Shown here: positions 61,491 to 64,000 of the stretch, one piece after another
Layout: each line of letters opens with the position of its first letter
Numbering within the stretch: position 1 is the first letter of the stretch
NCBI RefSeq assembly: GCF_003121405.1
Contig: NZ_QBUY01000010.1
Coordinates: forward strand, 62,001 to 126,000
Direction: 5' to 3'
Source: Paraburkholderia sp. C35
Lineage (GTDB): Bacteria; Pseudomonadota; Gammaproteobacteria; Burkholderiales; Burkholderiaceae
DNA length: 64,000 bases
Notes under the pieces: generated by a model
What the model saw: the letters and a program-made list of their open reading frames with translations, nothing else
Told to the model about the DNA's origin: nothing
Databases searched by the model: none
Program-made: the position numbers and the translations under genes

Positions 61491-61895
61491 TTAGTGTCTG
61501 CCTGGCTGTGTCCGCGTAACGGAGGCGGGCGGTACGTTGCTGCCAGCATGGCTGACGTGATCGCGCGCGTAATCGACGGCTTCGAGCAGCACGGCAGCAA
61601 TTTCGCCGACGCGGTCGCGTGGTATCCGTATCTCGACCCATTCGCGCATCGCCGAGCGTCCATACGGTTGAAAGGCAAACGCGCGCCCGGCGTCCACCAG
61701 CATCGCCGCGCGTTCGGCGGGCAGTTTGATGCCGATGCCGCTGCCGTACACGCAAAACGCGAGATGCGAACCGACGAACGCAGCCGGGCAACCGAACATC
61801 GTGCCTGCATGCAGGGATGGGTCTTTGTCCTGAACGCAAGCGAACACGGCATCGAACAGTCCGACATCGTGCAAGAGTCTTGGCTCTGTTTTCAT
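61491..61895 (-). CDS. TfoX N-terminal domain-like protein
   Basis: A 134-residue protein from ATG 61895 with AGGAGA upstream. MFGCPAAFVGSHLAFCVYGS then GIGIKLPAERA resembles the TfoX N-terminal domain. The C-terminal part (REWVEIRIPRDRVGEIAAVL) continues that fold. There is no TfoX C-terminal helical domain. It sits between two DUF190 genes in one operon; function unknown. Confidence 0.65.
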   Translation of the reverse strand: MKTEPRLLHDVGLFDAVFACVQDKDPSLHAGTMFGCPAAFVGSHLAFCVYGSGIGIKLPAERAAMLVDAGRAFAFQPYGRSAMREWVEIRIPRDRVGEIAAVLLEAVDYARDHVSHAGSNVPPASVTRTQPGRH

Positions 61896-61986
61896 CGCGT
61901 TTCTCCTGTCGCCGGGACTCGCGTTGTGCGGGCCGCTCAGCGTGTGCGTCGCCATGTGCGTCAGACGTGAAGCAGGTTACGCGCTT

Positions 61987-62313
61987 TCATGGAACGCCGC
62001 TGCCAAGCACCTCGTATTCGACCGCGCAACGCGTGTAGACGAGCGGCACATTGCCGTGCCGCAGGCGTTCGAGCAGTGCATCGACACAGTCGTTCTCGCC
62101 CGCGAGCGTGATCGCGACGGGGTGATCGCCAAGCTCGACGAAGCGCGCCGCGTGATATTTGCCGTGCACGTCCACGCATTCGCTCACCTCGACCACCGTC
62201 GCGCCGTGGATACCCGCCTGACGCGCTTCGTTGAGTATCCAGTCGATAGCAGTCTGATGATGCCTGCGCGGACCCGTCGTGGCCGCGAACACGGTGAGCT
62301 GGCTGCCTTGCAT
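61987..62313 (-). CDS. DUF190-family protein, second copy
   Basis: A 108-residue protein. ATG 62313 is chosen because GGAGGT lies just upstream; ATG 62325 would add four residues. QLTVFAATTGPRRHHQTAID, WILNEARQAGIHGATVV and KYHAARFVELGDHPVAITL align with the first copy at 61109-61474. The two copies flank the TfoX-N-like gene and look like an old duplication. Confidence 0.8.
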   Translation of the reverse strand: MQGSQLTVFAATTGPRRHHQTAIDWILNEARQAGIHGATVVEVSECVDVHGKYHAARFVELGDHPVAITLAGENDCVDALLERLRHGNVPLVYTRCAVEYEVLGSGVP

Positions 62314-62544
62314 GCCGACCTCCATGCGCTGTGCGAATCGCTGCTAACTACGCTGCAAACTATTATCGCGCTGTGAATGCGAGTGCGACAGTCTCGCAAG
62401 AGCGCTGCCCGTTTGTCGTGCGATTTCGCAAGCGCAAAGCACGTGCAGCGTACTTTCGATGCCGCAGTGCGTCATGCATGAGCATTTGCTCGCGCGTAAA
62501 TGAATCGTTCACAATGAGCGTCTTCGATACAGCGGGCGATAGAC

Positions 62545-63327
62545 ATGACACGCGACACATCACACGTTCATCATGCGGCGACAGAAGGCTATACGAAGGG
62601 CGCAAGCACGTACGTCAAGGGCCGCCCGGACTATCCGCCGGAACTGGCGAACTGGCTGACAGGCGAGCTCGCGCTCGGGCCGGGCAGCATCGCTGTCGAT
62701 CTCGGCGCGGGCACGGGCAAGTTCACGCCGCGTCTGGTCGAAACGGGCGCGACAGTGATCGCCGTCGAACCCGTCGCGCAGATGCGCGAGAAGCTTGCCG
62801 CTGCACTGCCGCAAGTCGACGTGCGCGAAGGTACGGCGCAAAGCTTGCCGCTCGACGATGCATCGGTCGACGCCGTGCTATGTGCGCAATCTTTTCACTG
62901 GTTTGCCACGCGTGAAGCGCTGGCAGAAATCCGGCGCGTGCTGAAACCGGGTGGTCGTCTCGGCCTTGTGTGGAATGTGCGCGATGCGCGCGTGCCGTGG
63001 GTCGCGCAACTCGATGCCATCGTCAACGCGCGCGAAGGCGATGCGCCCCGCTATTACACGGGCGAGTGGCGCAAGGTGTTTCCTGCCGAGGGTTTTGGCG
63101 ATCTGGAAGAGCAGCGCCTTCCGCATGGCCACACGGGACCGGTCGAAGATGTGATCGTCACGCGCGTGCACTCCACCAGTTTCATTCAGGCCTTGCCGCC
63201 CGAAGGTTGGGCGCAGGTGGAGCGCGAAGTGCGTGCGCTGATTGCGGCCGAGCCGGTGCTCGCATCGGGCGATACGGTGACGGTGCCTTATGTCACCTAT
63301 GCATATCGCGCGATGCGAACAGATTGA
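62545..63327 (+). CDS. Class I SAM-dependent methyltransferase
   Basis: A 260-residue protein with motif I VDLGAGTGKFTPRL, an acidic residue in IAVEPVAQM, and motif IV-like DAVLCAQSFHWF. EIRRVLKPGGRLGLVWNVRD is typical of Methyltransf_11/UbiE-like small-molecule enzymes. It converges on the TetR gene with a 9-base gap. The substrate is unknown. Confidence 0.85.
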   Translation: MTRDTSHVHHAATEGYTKGASTYVKGRPDYPPELANWLTGELALGPGSIAVDLGAGTGKFTPRLVETGATVIAVEPVAQMREKLAAALPQVDVREGTAQSLPLDDASVDAVLCAQSFHWFATREALAEIRRVLKPGGRLGLVWNVRDARVPWVAQLDAIVNAREGDAPRYYTGEWRKVFPAEGFGDLEEQRLPHGHTGPVEDVIVTRVHSTSFIQALPPEGWAQVEREVRALIAAEPVLASGDTVTVPYVTYAYRAMRTD

Positions 63328-63336
63328 CGTGTAGCG

Positions 63337-63918
63337 CTAGTGCTTGCGCACCAGCACGTCGACGAGTGCGAATGCCGTTTGCCGGAGTTTCTTCGGGTCG
63401 CCGTAGACGCGTTCCATCACGGCGATGCCGCGCGTGGCCGTCACGAGCAGGCTGGCTGCCTGCTGTGGCGGCAGCGTAAGTTGCGCGCGCGCTTCTTTGG
63501 TATCGAGCACGGCGAGCAGCGCCGCTTCGAGCGCATCGAGCATGGTCTGCAGCGCGTCGCGCAGACGCGGTGAATCCGGGTCGATCTCGACAGCCGTCTT
63601 GGTCGACAGACAGCCGCGCGCGGGCGTGCCCTGCGAGATCGAACGGATAGCGAAGGTGAAAAACGACGTCAGTGCATCGTGCAGGTCGGGCTTGTCGAGC
63701 GCTTTGCGTGCATCGGCGACGAAGCGCTGCGCATAGCGTTCGAACACGCGCATGAAGATTTCTTCCTTGTCGCCGTATGCGTTATACAGCGAGCCGCGCT
63801 GCACGCCCGTCGCTTCGGCGAGGTCCAGCATCGACGTGGCGCGAAAGCCCTTGCGCCAGAACACGTCCAGCGCGTGCGCGAAGGCGTCGTCTTCATTGAA
63901 CTGACGAACTCCTGCCAT
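63337..63918 (-). CDS. TetR-family transcriptional regulator
   Basis: A 193-residue protein starting at ATG 63918; a longer frame to 63960 is less likely. The N-terminal helix-turn-helix (GFRATSMLDLAEATGVQRGS then LYNAYGDKEEIF) is clear. The C-terminal ligand domain resembles TetR_C proteins of the AcrR/NemR type, with a Cys in PARGCLSTKT. Its target gene is probably outside the window to the right. Confidence 0.88.
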   Translation of the reverse strand: MAGVRQFNEDDAFAHALDVFWRKGFRATSMLDLAEATGVQRGSLYNAYGDKEEIFMRVFERYAQRFVADARKALDKPDLHDALTSFFTFAIRSISQGTPARGCLSTKTAVEIDPDSPRLRDALQTMLDALEAALLAVLDTKEARAQLTLPPQQAASLLVTATRGIAVMERVYGDPKKLRQTAFALVDVLVRKH

Positions 63919-64000
63919 GTTTGCCTCGGATGTGGAATGCCAAAAGCGGTATTTTGACACTATTGGCTAGGATGCGCTGCTAAACGGCGCTTTTCCACTA

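Overview
The window is high-GC DNA of a Burkholderiales bacterium, most likely Paraburkholderia, Caballeronia or Burkholderia. This rests on codon and base composition, the gene families present (trimeric autotransporter, FtsI paralogue, DUF190 pair, aminoethylphosphonate genes) and a P22-like podoviral prophage. No rRNA, tRNA, CRISPR array or insertion sequence was found.

Region A (1 to about 15.3 kb) is the late end of a P22/Bcep-like prophage. In order it holds the end of a DNA-stabilisation protein, small neck/tail proteins, an Asp/Asn beta-hydroxylase-like enzyme, a GNAT acetyltransferase, three DNA-ejection proteins, an ATP-grasp (PurD-like) enzyme, a lysis region (XhlA-like membrane protein, glucosaminidase, holin-like protein, lipoprotein, DUF6527-like protein, class-3 lipase), a beta-helix tailspike and a secreted tail-associated protein. 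A convergent polytopic membrane protein sits where P22 carries its gtr serotype-conversion genes. The integrase and early genes are not in the window.

Region B (about 15.5 to 35.8 kb, perhaps to 37.3 kb) is the most interesting part. I read it as one peptide-secretion system. Six small genes encode peptides with double-glycine leaders; five leaders are exactly 26 residues long. A C39-peptidase ABC transporter with two N-terminal cyclic-nucleotide-binding domains, an HlyD-type adaptor and a NodT/OprM-type outer-membrane factor form a complete type I secretion line. Around them lie a parvulin, a transmembrane Ser/Thr kinase, a PP2C phosphatase and a double-FHA membrane protein. That kinase-phosphatase-FHA trio is best known from the threonine-phosphorylation pathway that controls type VI secretion. 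Also present are an exported caspase-like/FGE fusion, two secreted DUF4399 proteins and a sigma-54 activator with a GAFTGA motif but no receiver domain. GG-N10-GC sigma-54 promoters lie upstream of three of the six peptide genes with good or perfect matches, upstream of a fourth peptide gene with a weaker match, and upstream of the caspase gene. The activator, the peptides and the caspase-like protein therefore look like one regulon.

Region C (36 to 49 kb) is ordinary chromosome: an LRAT-domain protein, small hypothetical proteins, a dihaem cytochrome c peroxidase-like protein, a PLC/AcpA-type phosphoesterase, a lipoprotein, an M30-like metallopeptidase, a TPR/glycosyltransferase-like protein, a second FtsI-type penicillin-binding protein and a Cache-domain chemoreceptor.

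Region D (49 to 64 kb) has a J-domain protein, a four-gene 2-aminoethylphosphonate operon (nucleotidyltransferase, PEP mutase fused to a second nucleotidyltransferase, phosphonopyruvate decarboxylase, PhnW) and a terminator. A YadA-like adhesin, a DHA2 MFS transporter, an SDR oxidoreductase, two DUF190 proteins around a TfoX-N-like protein, a SAM methyltransferase and a TetR regulator follow.
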